A stretch of DNA of 64,000 bases from Rhodoferax koreense (GCF_001955695.1 NZ_CP019236.1:4588001-4652000), one strand, 5' to 3'. Positions 10,726-19,684 are shown, counted from the stretch's first letter. Notes: a model not told the origin generated them from the letters alone. Numbers and translations are program-made.

Positions 10726-11559
10726 ATGCCCGCAGACCTGCCGTACTCGCCGTTCGAGTCTTCGTCCGACCTGCTGCGCCGGTGGCGCCGCCTGTCGCGC
10801 GCCATCGCGCGGCTCGGTGCGCCGGTCTGCACGCTGCTGTTCGCCGCCTGCATCTCGGCGGGATCGCTGGGACTGACCGCCCTGTTCCTGAAACTCAACG
10901 GCGCGAGCCAGATGGGTGACGCGTTCTGGATCTCGCTGCTCGTGCCCTTGCCGATGACCCTGGTTTTCGGCGGCATCACCTTCGTGCTGATCATCGCGCT
11001 CGAAAATTCGCGCAGCCACCTCGATCAGCTCGCCATGACCGACGCGCTCACCGGCATTCCGAACCGGCGCCGCTTCACGCTCACCGCCCGGCGCGAAATC
11101 GAGCTCGCGCACCGCCATCACCTGCCGTTGGCGCTGTTGAGCCTGGACATCGACCGCTTCAAGCTCATCAACGACGCCTATGGCCACGCCGTCGGCGACC
11201 AGGTTCTCGTCGAAGTCAGCCGGCGTTGCCGACGCGTGCTGCGCACCACGGACATCCTGGCGCGCTGGGGCGGCGAGGAATTCGTGATCCTGCTGCCCAA
11301 CACCCCGAGCGACCATGCGCACCAGCTGGCCGAGCGGCTGCGGCTGGCCGTGGCGAAATCGCATCAGTTGTTGGTGCAGCAGCAGCCGGTCTGGGTCACG
11401 GTGAGCATCGGCGCCGCCGGCATCGCGCCCGGCGAGGCGGCCACCCTGGAGGCGCTGCTGCAAACGGCCGACGAGGCCCTGTACCACGCCAAGAACAGCG
11501 GGCGCGACCAGGTCTTCTCGGCCGCCTGGGCCGCGAAACGCTCGGGTGCGCGGGCCTGA
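10726..11559 (+). CDS. membrane-anchored GGDEF diguanylate cyclase
   Basis: Predicted to make cyclic di-GMP from two GTP. It has 277 residues counted from the ATG at 10726. There are two transmembrane segments (about 31-56 and 66-92) and a short linker. The GGDEF domain follows with DALTGIPNRRRF near 106-117 and active-site GGEEF at 182-186. RTTD at 173-176, five residues before GGEEF, is an intact inhibitory I-site, so product feedback is expected. There is no periplasmic sensor domain of any size. Cyclic di-GMP often controls exopolysaccharide synthesis, but a link to the XrtA locus in this window is only a suggestion. Confidence 0.88.
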   Translation: MPADLPYSPFESSSDLLRRWRRLSRAIARLGAPVCTLLFAACISAGSLGLTALFLKLNGASQMGDAFWISLLVPLPMTLVFGGITFVLIIALENSRSHLDQLAMTDALTGIPNRRRFTLTARREIELAHRHHLPLALLSLDIDRFKLINDAYGHAVGDQVLVEVSRRCRRVLRTTDILARWGGEEFVILLPNTPSDHAHQLAERLRLAVAKSHQLLVQQQPVWVTVSIGAAGIAPGEAATLEALLQTADEALYHAKNSGRDQVFSAAWAAKRSGARA

Positions 11560-11566
11560 AACGGGT

Positions 11567-11854
11567 TCAGCGCCTTGCGCGCCCTTGGCCGCGCAGCAGC
11601 CAGAGCTGGCTCGTCGCCACGCCGACGACCAACGCGGCATAGGTCGCCATCTTGCCGTCGTGGCCGAAGGATGCGAGGCCAACGCACAGCAACGCGGTAC
11701 CTACTATGAAGTTGATAGTTGCCTGAGCAGGAACGCTAGGCGTGAAAGGCCCTTTTTTCATGAAAATTCGCGCGCCCAAGGTGGTCAGCAAAGCGACCCC
11801 CGCCGCTGGCGCGAGAAAATTCAACACATGCATCAAAGAATCTAAAGGTCCCAT
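11567..11854 (-). CDS. small hypothetical membrane protein
   Basis: I do not recognise a family. The predicted protein has 95 residues and three hydrophobic segments (LNFLAPAAGVALLTTLGARIF, then INFIVGTALLCVGLASF, then YAALVVGVATSQLWLL), ending in a basic tail. Starts at ATG 11854 or the in-frame ATG at 11833 are both possible, and neither has a strong ribosome site. Residues between helices 1 and 2 are encoded by a copy of the palindromic repeat. It is convergent with the diguanylate cyclase and divergent from hemA. Confidence 0.6.
   Translation of the reverse strand: MGPLDSLMHVLNFLAPAAGVALLTTLGARIFMKKGPFTPSVPAQATINFIVGTALLCVGLASFGHDGKMATYAALVVGVATSQLWLLRGQGRARR
11701..11758 (+). repeat. 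copy (b) of the GCTAT/ATAGC palindromic element, inside a small membrane ORF
   Basis: It reads CTATGAAGTTGATAGTTGCC followed by AGGAACGCTAGGCGTG and then AAAGGCCCTTTTTTC. It shares the TATGAA and TTGATAG core with other copies. It lies fully within the 95-residue ORF and encodes the loop after its first helix without breaking the frame. Confidence 0.5.
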
Positions 11855-11909
11855 AGTTTGAATTTTCAGGCTTTGATCTGACGCAAGCGCCGAGACGCGC
11901 CGCAAATTT

Positions 11910-11915
11910 TATAAT
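11910..11915 (+). promoter_or_regulatory. -10 promoter element of hemA
   Basis: A perfect TATAAT ends six bases before the hemA ATG, so transcription should start at or almost at the start codon. No good -35 is visible at 17 bases spacing. The arrangement implies a leaderless or near-leaderless hemA message, unless another promoter or start codon is used. Confidence 0.6.
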
Positions 11916-11921
11916 CCGACA

Positions 11922-13205
11922 ATGGCAGTCTGGGCATTAGGCATCAATCACACGACCGCGCCGCTGGATCTGCGCGGCCGGTTCGCGTTCGCCATCGACC
12001 AGATCGCCCCCACGCTGCAGGGTTTGCGCTCGGCCCTGGCCGGCCCGCGCACCGGCGGGCCCGAGGCCGCCATCATCTCCACCTGCAACCGCACCGAGGT
12101 CTATTGTGCAGGCGACCAGCATGCGCTGGACCATACGGTGGACTGGCTGGCCCAGGCCGGCGGCGTCTCGCCGCTGCTGTTGCGCTCGCACGCGTACACG
12201 TTGCAGGACGGCCTGGTGGCGCGGCATGCCTTCCGGGTGGCCAGCGGGCTCGATTCCATGGTGCTCGGCGAGGCGCAGATCCTGGGCCAGATGAAGGACG
12301 CGATCCGTGTGGCCGACCAGGCCGGCGCGCTCGGCACCACGCTCAACCAGTTGTTCCAGCGCTCGTTCTCCGTGGCCAAGGAAGTGCGCAGCGCCACCGA
12401 GATCGGCGCGCATTCGATCAGCATGGCCGCCGCCGCCGTGCGCCTGGCCGGGCAGTTGTTCGAAGACCTGGGCCAGGTCAAGGTGCTGTTCGTGGGCGCC
12501 GGCGAAATGATCGAACTCGCCGCCACCCATTTCGCGGCCAAGAACCCCAAGGGCATCGCCATCGCCAACCGCACGCTCGAGCGCGGCGAAAAGCTGGCCA
12601 CCCGTTTCGGCGGCGAGGTGATGCGCCTGGCCGACCTGCCGAGCCGGCTGCACGAATTCGATGCCGTGGTGAGCTGCACCGCCAGCACCTTGCCGATCAT
12701 CGGCCTGGGCGCGGTGGAGCGGGCGCTGAAGGCGCGCAGGCACCGGCCGATGTTCATGGTCGACCTGGCCGTGCCGCGCGACATCGAGCCCGAGGTCAAG
12801 GCGCTCGAAGACGTCTTCCTCTACACCGTGGACGACCTGGCCAGCGTGGTGCAGACCGGCCAGGCGAACCGCCAGGCGGCCGTGGCCCAGGCCGAGGCCA
12901 TCATCGATGCCGGTGTGCAGAGCTTCATGCACTGGATGGACCAGCGCCATCCGCAGAGCGGCGTGGTGCCCCTGATCCAGCAGCTCAATGCGCAGGCCGA
13001 TGCCTGGCGCGCGGGGGAAATGGCCCGCGCGCGCAAGCTCCTGGCCAAAGGCGAAGACGTGGACGCGGTGCTCGAAGCCATGGCGCGCGGGCTCACGCAG
13101 AAGATGCTGCACGGCGCCATGGCCGAACTGCACGCGGGAGACGCCGCCGCGCGTGAACACACGGTGCAGGCGATCCAGAAGCTGTTCCTGCGCAAAGAAC
13201 GTTAG
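11922..13205 (+). CDS. hemA: glutamyl-tRNA reductase
   Basis: Reduces glutamyl-tRNA to glutamate-1-semialdehyde with NADPH, the first committed step of C5-pathway heme synthesis. It has 427 residues. The start [15 protein letters not shown] is family-typical, and the catalytic cysteine is C55 in [10 protein letters not shown]. The Rossmann NADPH domain ([17 protein letters not shown]) begins near residue 188, and a helical dimerisation domain ends the protein. It is first in the order hemA-prfA-prmC-grxD; 119 bases including a pyrimidine-rich stretch separate it from prfA. Confidence 0.96.
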   Translation: MAVWALGINHTTAPLDLRGRFAFAIDQIAPTLQGLRSALAGPRTGGPEAAIISTCNRTEVYCAGDQHALDHTVDWLAQAGGVSPLLLRSHAYTLQDGLVARHAFRVASGLDSMVLGEAQILGQMKDAIRVADQAGALGTTLNQLFQRSFSVAKEVRSATEIGAHSISMAAAAVRLAGQLFEDLGQVKVLFVGAGEMIELAATHFAAKNPKGIAIANRTLERGEKLATRFGGEVMRLADLPSRLHEFDAVVSCTASTLPIIGLGAVERALKARRHRPMFMVDLAVPRDIEPEVKALEDVFLYTVDDLASVVQTGQANRQAAVAQAEAIIDAGVQSFMHWMDQRHPQSGVVPLIQQLNAQADAWRAGEMARARKLLAKGEDVDAVLEAMARGLTQKMLHGAMAELHAGDAAAREHTVQAIQKLFLRKER

Positions 13206-13324
13206 CGACGCTGCATCGCGCGCCGTGCCGGCGCCAGCGTCACCCATTCGGCGCTTCCTTCCTCTCTTTCTTTCTTCCGGCCCGCGGCGCCCAGCCCGGC
13301 CCACGTGTTCACCCCAGGATTGCC

Positions 13325-14419
13325 TTGAAACCCTTTCTCCGCCAACAACTCGACCGCTACGCCTTCCGGCTGGCCGAACTCGACTTCCTGCTGTCGCGCG
13401 AAGACATCATGAACGACATGCCGCAGTTCCTGCTGCTCTCGCGCGAGCACAACGACGTGGCCCAGGTCGCCAGCCGTTATGCGCGCCACACGCAACGCGA
13501 GGCCGACCTGGCCGCGGCCCGCGAGATGCAGGCCGACCCCGAGATGGCCGAGATGGCCGCAGAGGAAATCGCCTCCGCCGAGGCGGAACTGGCCAAGCTC
13601 GAGGACGAACTGCAGCGCATGCTGCTGCCCAAGGACCCGGACGACAGCCGCAATGCTTTCATGGAAATCCGCGCCGGCACCGGCGGCGACGAATCGGCGC
13701 TGTTCGCGGCCGACTTGCTGCGCATGTACACGCGGTTCGCCGAGCGCCAGGGCTGGCGCACCGAGATCATGAGCGCATCGGAAAGCGAACTCGGCGGCTA
13801 CAAGGAAGCGGTATTGCGGCTCGAAGGTGACAAGGTCTACGGCGCGCTGAAGTTCGAGTCGGGCGGCCACCGCGTGCAGCGCGTGCCCGCCACCGAAACC
13901 CAGGGCCGCATCCACACCAGCGCCTGCACCGTGGCCGTGATGGCCGAACCCGACGAGCAGGAGGCCATCAAGATCAACCCGGCCGACCTGCGCATCGACA
14001 CCTACCGCGCCAGCGGTGCGGGCGGGCAGCACATCAACAAGACCGATTCGGCGGTGCGCATCACCCACATCCCGACCGGCATCGTCGCCGAATGCCAGGA
14101 CGGCCGCAGCCAGCACAGCAACAAGGCGCAGGCGCTGAAGGTGCTGACCGCGCGCATCCATGAAAAGGACCGCAGCGAGCGTGCCGCCAAGGACGCCGCG
14201 CTGCGCAAGGGCCTGATCGGCAGCGGCGACCGCAGCGACCGCATCCGCACCTACAACTTCCCGCAGGGCCGGCTCACCGACCACCGCATCAACCTCACGC
14301 TGTACAAGCTGGCCAACATCATGGAAGGCGACCTCGGCGACGTGATCGACGGGCTGCGCAGCGCCCATGAGGCCGAACAGCTCGCCGAGCTGGAGATCGG
14401 CGCCGTGGCGCAGAATTGA
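13325..14419 (+). CDS. prfA: peptide chain release factor 1 (TTG start)
   Basis: Reads UAA and UAG stop codons and triggers peptide release on the ribosome. It has 364 residues. PAT at 188-190 is the codon-reading tripeptide of RF1. GGQ at 233-235 lies in [15 protein letters not shown] and is the catalytic loop whose glutamine is methylated by PrmC, encoded just downstream. The start must be TTG at 13325, because the first ATG in frame would remove conserved residues ([19 protein letters not shown]). The TTG start and poor upstream ribosome site suggest modest initiation. Confidence 0.95.
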   Translation: MKPFLRQQLDRYAFRLAELDFLLSREDIMNDMPQFLLLSREHNDVAQVASRYARHTQREADLAAAREMQADPEMAEMAAEEIASAEAELAKLEDELQRMLLPKDPDDSRNAFMEIRAGTGGDESALFAADLLRMYTRFAERQGWRTEIMSASESELGGYKEAVLRLEGDKVYGALKFESGGHRVQRVPATETQGRIHTSACTVAVMAEPDEQEAIKINPADLRIDTYRASGAGGQHINKTDSAVRITHIPTGIVAECQDGRSQHSNKAQALKVLTARIHEKDRSERAAKDAALRKGLIGSGDRSDRIRTYNFPQGRLTDHRINLTLYKLANIMEGDLGDVIDGLRSAHEAEQLAELEIGAVAQN

Positions 14420-14428
14420 CCGGCGGGC

Positions 14429-14671
14429 TCAGAGCTCCAGCGTGTAGAGCTGTGCCGCGGCGCGCTCCTCTGGGTTGTGGCTGGACAAGGCGCGCTGCCA
14501 GGCCGGGTCGTTGCCGATGTGTTCGGGCGTGAGCCCCTTCGTCATGACGCCGACTTCTTCGGAGGCGGCGTCGATGTCGGACATGTGGACCTTGTTCTCG
14601 TCGAAAAACCGGGCGACCATGCCGTCGCCGGCGTCGATCAGGACCAGGAATTTCACGGGTTTGCTTTCCAT
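14429..14671 (-). CDS. conserved small hypothetical protein
   Basis: An 80-residue acidic protein beginning [22 protein letters not shown], a start resembling YciI-like or ferredoxin-like alpha/beta folds. It continues with an [20 protein letters not shown] stretch. I know no function. It starts at ATG 14671 with a purine-rich AAAAAAGGG 10-19 bases upstream. It lies on the opposite strand between prfA and prmC, ending ten bases from the prfA stop, so it interrupts an otherwise co-directional set. Confidence 0.65.
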   Translation of the reverse strand: MESKPVKFLVLIDAGDGMVARFFDENKVHMSDIDAASEEVGVMTKGLTPEHIGNDPAWQRALSSHNPEERAAAQLYTLEL

Positions 14672-14812
14672 GGCGAGCGCCCTTTTTTCTTTCGGATGAA
14701 GCGGACAGCTTATTCGATTTGCACGCGAACAGGCCGCGTGCAGACCATGAGACCGGGCCATGGCTGGCGCCCGGGATCGGCACCGCAAAGTGCACTCTAT
14801 TCAAGGAATCTC

Positions 14813-15835
14813 ATGGCTCGTTCCATCAACAAAGGCCCCAAGCCCAGCGGCGGCTACGCTCGCGTGTCGTCCAAATCCCTCAAGGAGGCGCAGGAAAAAA
14901 GCGCCCGGCGCATGGCACCGCGGCCCGAGCCGGCCGGCCTGGGCAAGCGGGGGCAGGCACCGCTGCGCCGCGAGTCGGTCTATGCCGACGCCGTGGGCAG
15001 CCTGCAGGCCGCGCTGGTGCGCGCGCAGAAGCACGGCATCGCCAAGGTCGACGCGCGCATGTTGCTGCTGCACGCCGTGGGCAAGGATCCGCTCGACGCG
15101 GCCTGGCTGATCGCCCACGAACAGGACCCGCTGACCGCCAAGCAGGCCACCGATTACGGCGATGCCTGCGCGCGCCGCCGGGCCGGCGAACCGGTGGCCT
15201 ACATCGTCGGCCACAAGGAATTCCACGGCCTGCGCCTGGCCACCGATGCGCGTGTGCTGGACCCGCGCGACGACACCGAGACGCTGGTCGACTGGGCGCT
15301 GGAACTCACGGCGGAACGCGTGCTGGACCTGGGCACGGGCAGCGGCGCCATCGCGCTGGCCATCAAGTCGAACCGCCCGGACTGGAAGGTCTGCGCGGTC
15401 GACGCCAGCGCCGACGCGCTGACGGTGGCCAGGGCCAATGCCGCGCGCCTGGGGTTGGACGTCGACTTCCGGCACGGCGACTGGCTGGCGCCGTTGCGCA
15501 CCGAGGCCGGCGCCGAGCAGTTCGACCTGGTCGTGTCGAACCCCCCCTACATCCCCGAAGCCGACCCGCATCTGGCCGCGTTGAAGCACGAGCCGCTGGC
15601 CGCGCTGGCCTCTGGCACGGACGGGCTGGATGACATCCGCCGCATTGTCGCCGACACGCCGGCCCATTTGCGGGAGGGTGGCTGGCTGCTGCTGGAGCAC
15701 GGCCACGACCAGGCGGCGGCTGTGCGCGACTTGCTGCGGCAGGCGGGTTTCGGCGACGTCGGTTCGCGCCTGGACCTGAGTGGCATAGAGCGCTGCAGCG
15801 GCGGAAAAATCAGCGCAGCCAGCTATCAAAAGTGA
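14813..15835 (+). CDS. prmC: release factor glutamine methyltransferase with N-terminal extension
   Basis: Methylates the glutamine of the GGQ motif in release factors, including the RF1 encoded upstream. It has 340 residues, against about 280-290 usually. From about residue 57 it is a normal PrmC: helical N-domain, SAM loop [10 protein letters not shown] at 171-180 and catalytic NPPY at 243-246. The first 55 residues are an extra basic segment ([12 protein letters not shown], further Lys/Arg). The ATG at 14813 is supported by AAGGA five bases upstream, and no good internal start exists near the core. The last residues and stop lie in a palindromic repeat. Confidence 0.9.
   Translation: MARSINKGPKPSGGYARVSSKSLKEAQEKSARRMAPRPEPAGLGKRGQAPLRRESVYADAVGSLQAALVRAQKHGIAKVDARMLLLHAVGKDPLDAAWLIAHEQDPLTAKQATDYGDACARRRAGEPVAYIVGHKEFHGLRLATDARVLDPRDDTETLVDWALELTAERVLDLGTGSGAIALAIKSNRPDWKVCAVDASADALTVARANAARLGLDVDFRHGDWLAPLRTEAGAEQFDLVVSNPPYIPEADPHLAALKHEPLAALASGTDGLDDIRRIVADTPAHLREGGWLLLEHGHDQAAAVRDLLRQAGFGDVGSRLDLSGIERCSGGKISAASYQK
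15785..15833 (-). repeat. copy (c) of the palindromic element at the prmC 3' end
   Basis: Read on the minus strand: CTTTTGATAGCTGGCTGCGC, then TGATTTTTCC, then GCAGCGCTCTATG. The TTGATAGCTG-GC-GCGCT core matches other copies. It encodes the C-terminal residues and stop codon of PrmC. Confidence 0.55.
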
Positions 15836-15965
15836 AGCGTCCAGCGAGGAAAGCCCCGCCGGGCGGTGGCTCTCGCCGCCGCGGCCAGGCAGGCCGGCCC
15901 CGGTAGTGAAATAATCACGGCATTATCTGCAGCATGGCGTCCGCGCCAATCCAAGGAGTTATTCG

Positions 15966-16292
15966 ATGAGCGACGCACAACAACGCATCGATGCGCTGGT
16001 CAAATCCAGCGACGTATTGCTTTTCATGAAGGGCACGGCCAGCTTCCCGCAATGCGGCTTTTCCGGCCGCGCCATCCAGTTGCTGAAGGCCTGCGGCGTT
16101 GACACCAAGACGGTCAAGACCGTGAACGTGCTCGAAGACGACGGCATCCGCCAGGGCATCAAGGAATACAGCAACTGGCCGACCATTCCGCAGCTCTATG
16201 TGAAAGGCGAATTCATCGGCGGCTCGGACATCATGATGGAGATGTACGAGTCCGGTGAATTGCAGCAAGTGCTCGGCGCCACGACCTCTTGA
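15966..16292 (+). CDS. grxD: monothiol glutaredoxin
   Basis: Iron-sulfur cluster carrier and glutathione-dependent redox protein of the Grx4 class. It has 108 residues, with active-site CGFS at 30-33 and the glutathione-binding blocks WPTIPQLYVKGEFIGGSDI. The start is the ATG at 15966, with AAGGAG ahead of it. A strong terminator follows the gene. Its position after hemA-prfA-prmC is conserved in Burkholderiales. Confidence 0.96.
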   Translation: MSDAQQRIDALVKSSDVLLFMKGTASFPQCGFSGRAIQLLKACGVDTKTVKTVNVLEDDGIRQGIKEYSNWPTIPQLYVKGEFIGGSDIMMEMYESGELQQVLGATTS

Positions 16293-16329
16293 GCCGACGG
16301 CCCCGCGCGGGCCGTTGCGCTTGCTCCTG

Positions 16330-16367
16330 AAAACCCACGGATGGCCCCTTCGGCCGCCGTGGGTTTT
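16330..16367 (+). terminator. Rho-independent terminator after grxD
   Basis: AAAACCCACGG at 16330-16340 pairs perfectly with CCGTGGGTTTT at 16357-16367 around a GC-rich loop, ending in a T-run. It should isolate grxD from the AAA ATPase promoter that follows. Confidence 0.85.
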
Positions 16368-16422
16368 CGTGTGTCTGGAGCAGCAAATTCCCGCGCTGAC
16401 CTGTCGCAAAAGCAAGACAGTC

Positions 16423-16437
16423 CGTGAAAACTTCACG
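16423..16437. promoter_or_regulatory. palindrome CGTGAA-AAC-TTCACG beside the sigma-54 promoter
   Basis: A perfect 6-3-6 inverted repeat lies eight bases upstream of the sigma-54 -24 element. It could be a regulator site. It is closer than most enhancer-binding sites, so its role is open. Confidence 0.45.
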
Positions 16438-16445
16438 TTGTGGGT

Positions 16446-16461
16446 TGGCACGGCTTATGCT
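16446..16461 (+). promoter_or_regulatory. sigma-54 (-24/-12) promoter for the AAA ATPase gene
   Basis: The sequence TTGGCACGGCTTATGCT (16445-16461) matches the consensus TTGGCACG-N4-TTGCT at all but one fixed position. The -24 GG (16447-16448) and -12 GC (16459-16460) have the required ten bases between them. Start of transcription would fall near 16472, and an AAGGAGA ribosome site (16483-16489) precedes the ATG at 16496. An activator is required by the mechanism; PrsR, encoded about 6 kb away, is one candidate. Confidence 0.75.
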
Positions 16462-16495
16462 GGAATGAAGTGGTGTTCGACCCAAGGAGATTTCA

Positions 16496-17491
16496 ATGGA
16501 ATCGCGTAGCCTTGTACCGCAGACATCATCCTTCACCCTGCCGTTGGCCAGCGTGCGCAGCGTCTATCAGACGGTGGAAGTCGAACGCAAGCTCGCCAAG
16601 CTTCCCGAAAAGGAGCACGAGAACCTGCGCACCACCTACGAGCGCATGCTCGAACGCGGACCCGAACGTTTCCAGGTGAAGCCTTCAGGCGTGCCAGAAA
16701 TGGCCGGGCTTTACCAGGGTCTGCCCAACTTCACCGACGTGATCGACGACGTGCGCCGCCATGTCGCCCTGAGCCAGGACAGCCGCGACGGTCTGGAGGT
16801 CACGCCCATCCTGCTGCTGGGCCCGCCGGGCATCGGCAAGACGCATTTCGCAAAGAAGCTGGCCGACCTGCTCGGCACCGGCATGAGCCTCGTGCCCATG
16901 AGTTCGATGACGGCCGGCTGGTTGCTGTCGGGCTCGAGTTCTCAATGGAAGGGGGCCAAGCCTGGCAAGGTGTTCGAGGCCCTGGTCGACGGGCAATATG
17001 CGAACCCGGTGATCGTCGTCGACGAGATCGACAAGGCCAGCGCCGACGCGCAATACGACCCGCTCGGCGCGCTGTACAGCCTGCTCGAACACGATACGGC
17101 GAAGAACTTCACCGACGAATTCGCCGAAGTCGCCATCGACGCGAGCCAGGTGATCTGGATCACCACGGCCAACGACGAACGCAGTATTCCCGAGCCGATC
17201 CTGAACCGCATGAACGTCTTCGAGATCGCCCCGCCGACCTTCGACGCCGCACGGCAGATCGCGCGCAACCTGTACCAGTCCATCCTTGGCGAACACGGCT
17301 GGGGCGAACGTTTCGACCCCGAGCCTTCGAACGACCTGCTGGACCAGCTCGCCGAACTCGCGCCCAGGGAAATGCGGCGCGCGCTGATGACGGGCTTCGG
17401 CAACGCAAGGCTGGACCGGCGCGATGCCGTCAAGACCGAAGACTTGCCGCGTGCCGGCGCGGGCAAGACACGCATGGGGTTCATCCAATAG
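16496..17491 (+). CDS. AAA+ family ATPase (Lon/ClpX-like module)
   Basis: 331 residues with an uncharacterised N-domain (1-100) and a single AAA+ module. Walker A is GPPGIGKT at 109-116 and Walker B is VIVVDEID at 172-179. Sensor 1 lies in IWITTAND, with an arginine-finger region PEPILNRMNVFEI as in Lon and ClpX. No protease domain follows, so this may be an unfoldase or remodelling ATPase acting on a partner. It is probably expressed from the sigma-54 promoter upstream. The CNNM-type membrane protein gene starts 66 bases downstream. Confidence 0.85.
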   Translation: MESRSLVPQTSSFTLPLASVRSVYQTVEVERKLAKLPEKEHENLRTTYERMLERGPERFQVKPSGVPEMAGLYQGLPNFTDVIDDVRRHVALSQDSRDGLEVTPILLLGPPGIGKTHFAKKLADLLGTGMSLVPMSSMTAGWLLSGSSSQWKGAKPGKVFEALVDGQYANPVIVVDEIDKASADAQYDPLGALYSLLEHDTAKNFTDEFAEVAIDASQVIWITTANDERSIPEPILNRMNVFEIAPPTFDAARQIARNLYQSILGEHGWGERFDPEPSNDLLDQLAELAPREMRRALMTGFGNARLDRRDAVKTEDLPRAGAGKTRMGFIQ

Positions 17492-17557
17492 AAGCGAGCG
17501 ATACGGCCCGGTAAACTCAAGCATTGGCGGCGTACATGCCGCGCCGCCAATGCCCGC

Positions 17558-18889
17558 ATGAATTTCACCTCCAGCCTGCTGCTCATTTTTGCGCTGATCG
17601 TCGCCAGCGGATTCTTCTCGATCGCCGAGATTTCACTCGCCGCCTCTCGCCGTCTGCGCCTGCGACAGATGGCCGACGAGGGCGACGCGCGCGCCGAACA
17701 GGTGATCCGCGTGCAGGATCAACCCGGACATTACTTCACCGTGGTGCAGATCGCCCAGAACGGCGTGGCGATCCTGGGCGGCATCGTCGGCGAAGGCGCG
17801 CTCAGTCCCTGGTTCACCCTGTTCTTCGAACTATGGCTCGGTGCTGCCGCGGCTGAAACGGCGGGGTTCCTGACGTCGTTCCTCATCATCACCTCGCTGT
17901 TCATCCTGTTCGCCGACCTGTTCCCGAAGCGCCTGGGTCTCACTGCCCCGGAAAGCGCGGCGGTGCGCGTCATCGGGCCGATGCAGGCGTGCATGACCGC
18001 GCTGAAGCCGCTGGTGTGGATCTACAGCAAGGGCGCCGATGGCCTGTTCCGGCTTTTCGACCTGCCGGCGCAGCGCGACGACCGCATCACCTCGGCCGAT
18101 ATCCTCGCCATGACCGAGGCCGGCACGCGCGCCGGCGTGCTGGCCGCACGCGAGCAACAGGTGATCGCCAACGTCTTCGAACTCGACACCCGCACGGTGT
18201 CCAGCGCCATGAGCCAGCGCGACCGCATTGCGTTCTTCCTGCGCGATGACCCGGACAGCGTGATCCGCCTGCGCATCGCGGCCGAGCCCTACTCCACCTA
18301 CCCGGTCTGCGAAGGTGACATCGACCATGTGGTGGGTTATGTCGACGCCAAGGACCTGTTCCAGCGCGTGCTGAACAACCAGCCGATCTCCTTGACCGAC
18401 GACGCGTTGGTGCGCAAGGTGCTGATGGTGCCCGACCGGCTGACGCTCGGCGAGGTGCTGGAGCAGTTCCGCCAGGTACATGAAGACTTTGCGGTCATCA
18501 TCAACGAATACAGCCTGGTGGTCGGCGTGGTCACGCTGAATGACGTGATGAGTACCGTGATGGGCGACCTGATCTCGTCGCCGCAGGACGAGGACCGCAT
18601 CGTCCGCCGCGACGAAAATTCCTGGCTGATCGACGGCGTGACCTCGATCCAGGACGTGTTGCACGCCCTGTCGCTGGACACACTGCCGCATGAGGAAGAT
18701 TACGAAACCCTGGCCGGGTTCATGATGGTGATGCTACGGCGGGTACCGCGCAAGACCGATGCCGTGGTCTGGGGCAACTACAAGTTCGAGGTGCTCGACG
18801 TCGACAGTTACCGCATCGACCAGGTGATGGTGTCGCGCATCACGCCGCTGCCATCGACGACGCCCTCTTCACCGGCGGGTTTCAGTTGA
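17558..18889 (+). CDS. hemolysin-family (CNNM/CorC, UPF0053) membrane protein with CBS domains
   Basis: 443 residues. An N-terminal DUF21 membrane domain (about 1-150) opens with LLLIFALIVASGFFSIAEISLAASRR, the conserved FFS-E pattern. CBS-like domains follow from about 200 to 330. The C-terminal CorC_HlyC transporter-associated domain carries DENSWLIDGVTSIQDV and GNYKFEVLDVD. Family members are linked to magnesium or other cation efflux; the name hemolysin is historical. Its last eight bases overlap the end of the convergent protease gene. Confidence 0.9.
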   Translation: MNFTSSLLLIFALIVASGFFSIAEISLAASRRLRLRQMADEGDARAEQVIRVQDQPGHYFTVVQIAQNGVAILGGIVGEGALSPWFTLFFELWLGAAAAETAGFLTSFLIITSLFILFADLFPKRLGLTAPESAAVRVIGPMQACMTALKPLVWIYSKGADGLFRLFDLPAQRDDRITSADILAMTEAGTRAGVLAAREQQVIANVFELDTRTVSSAMSQRDRIAFFLRDDPDSVIRLRIAAEPYSTYPVCEGDIDHVVGYVDAKDLFQRVLNNQPISLTDDALVRKVLMVPDRLTLGEVLEQFRQVHEDFAVIINEYSLVVGVVTLNDVMSTVMGDLISSPQDEDRIVRRDENSWLIDGVTSIQDVLHALSLDTLPHEEDYETLAGFMMVMLRRVPRKTDAVVWGNYKFEVLDVDSYRIDQVMVSRITPLPSTTPSSPAGFS

Positions 18890-19667
18890 CCTTCCGACCC
18901 TGCATGAGTTGCCGGATGAAATTGGCTGGAATGGCGTAGGTGATGCCGGAAGGGTTGGTCAGCGCGGACTCCTTCGTGCCCTTGACGAACACCATGTTGA
19001 TCACGCCCAGCACCTCGCCGGTGTCGGCATCGAACATTGGTCCCCCGCTATTGCCGGGATAGGCCGTTCCGTCAAGCTGGAAGATATTGAACGTCCCTTC
19101 GCGCAGGCTGCGGATCACGCGTTCGGTCAATTGCTGCCCATTGGCGGCGGGCAAGGAAATCGCGGTGATCGAAGACACCATGCCACGGTGCGTGACGGGT
19201 GAAAACCCCAGCGCACCGCCGATGGGAAAGCCCATGAAAGCGACCGCCTGGCCTTCACGGACGGTGTCCGAGTCGCGCAGTGCCAGGCCCGGCAAAGGCG
19301 CACCGTCGACTTGCAGCAGGGCCAGATCATGCACGCGATCGACCTCGAGCACCGCCGCCTTGCGGGTTTCCCATTCGCCCTTCGGCGTGCGCACCTGCAC
19401 CACCAGGTCGGCGCCGCCGTTGTCCTCACCGGGGCCGATCAGCACATGGGCATTCGTGACGGCCTGATTACCGGCTCCGACAACGAAACCGGTGCCGCGC
19501 AAAGCGAACCTTGGGCTGTTGGTGCTCTTGAAATATCCAACCAGCAGAATCGAAGGTTTGACCATGCCGATGACGCCTGGCATATCGGCCCATGCGGTGC
19601 CCGACGCCCAGAGGCCGCTCAAAAGGACGCAGGCAAGCAGGTACCAGTTGAAGGATTGGCGGCGCAT
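18882..19667 (-). CDS. trypsin-like serine protease co-encoded with prsT
   Basis: Predicted exported serine endopeptidase, 261 residues from the ATG at 19667. The signal peptide runs to about residue 27 (GTAWA). The catalytic triad is visible as H74 in TNAHV, D114 in VHDLALL and S207 in PGNSGGP. There is no PDZ domain, unlike DegP/DegS. It begins 17 bases after the prsT stop and so is the last gene of the prs operon. Its substrate is unknown; processing of exported PEP-CTERM or EPS proteins is only a guess. A TTG at 19688 overlapping prsT is an alternative start. Confidence 0.87.
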   Translation of the reverse strand: MRRQSFNWYLLACVLLSGLWASGTAWADMPGVIGMVKPSILLVGYFKSTNSPRFALRGTGFVVGAGNQAVTNAHVLIGPGEDNGGADLVVQVRTPKGEWETRKAAVLEVDRVHDLALLQVDGAPLPGLALRDSDTVREGQAVAFMGFPIGGALGFSPVTHRGMVSSITAISLPAANGQQLTERVIRSLREGTFNIFQLDGTAYPGNSGGPMFDADTGEVLGVINMVFVKGTKESALTNPSGITYAIPANFIRQLMQGRKVN

Positions 19668-19684
19668 GGCAGGCTGTGCGCTGG

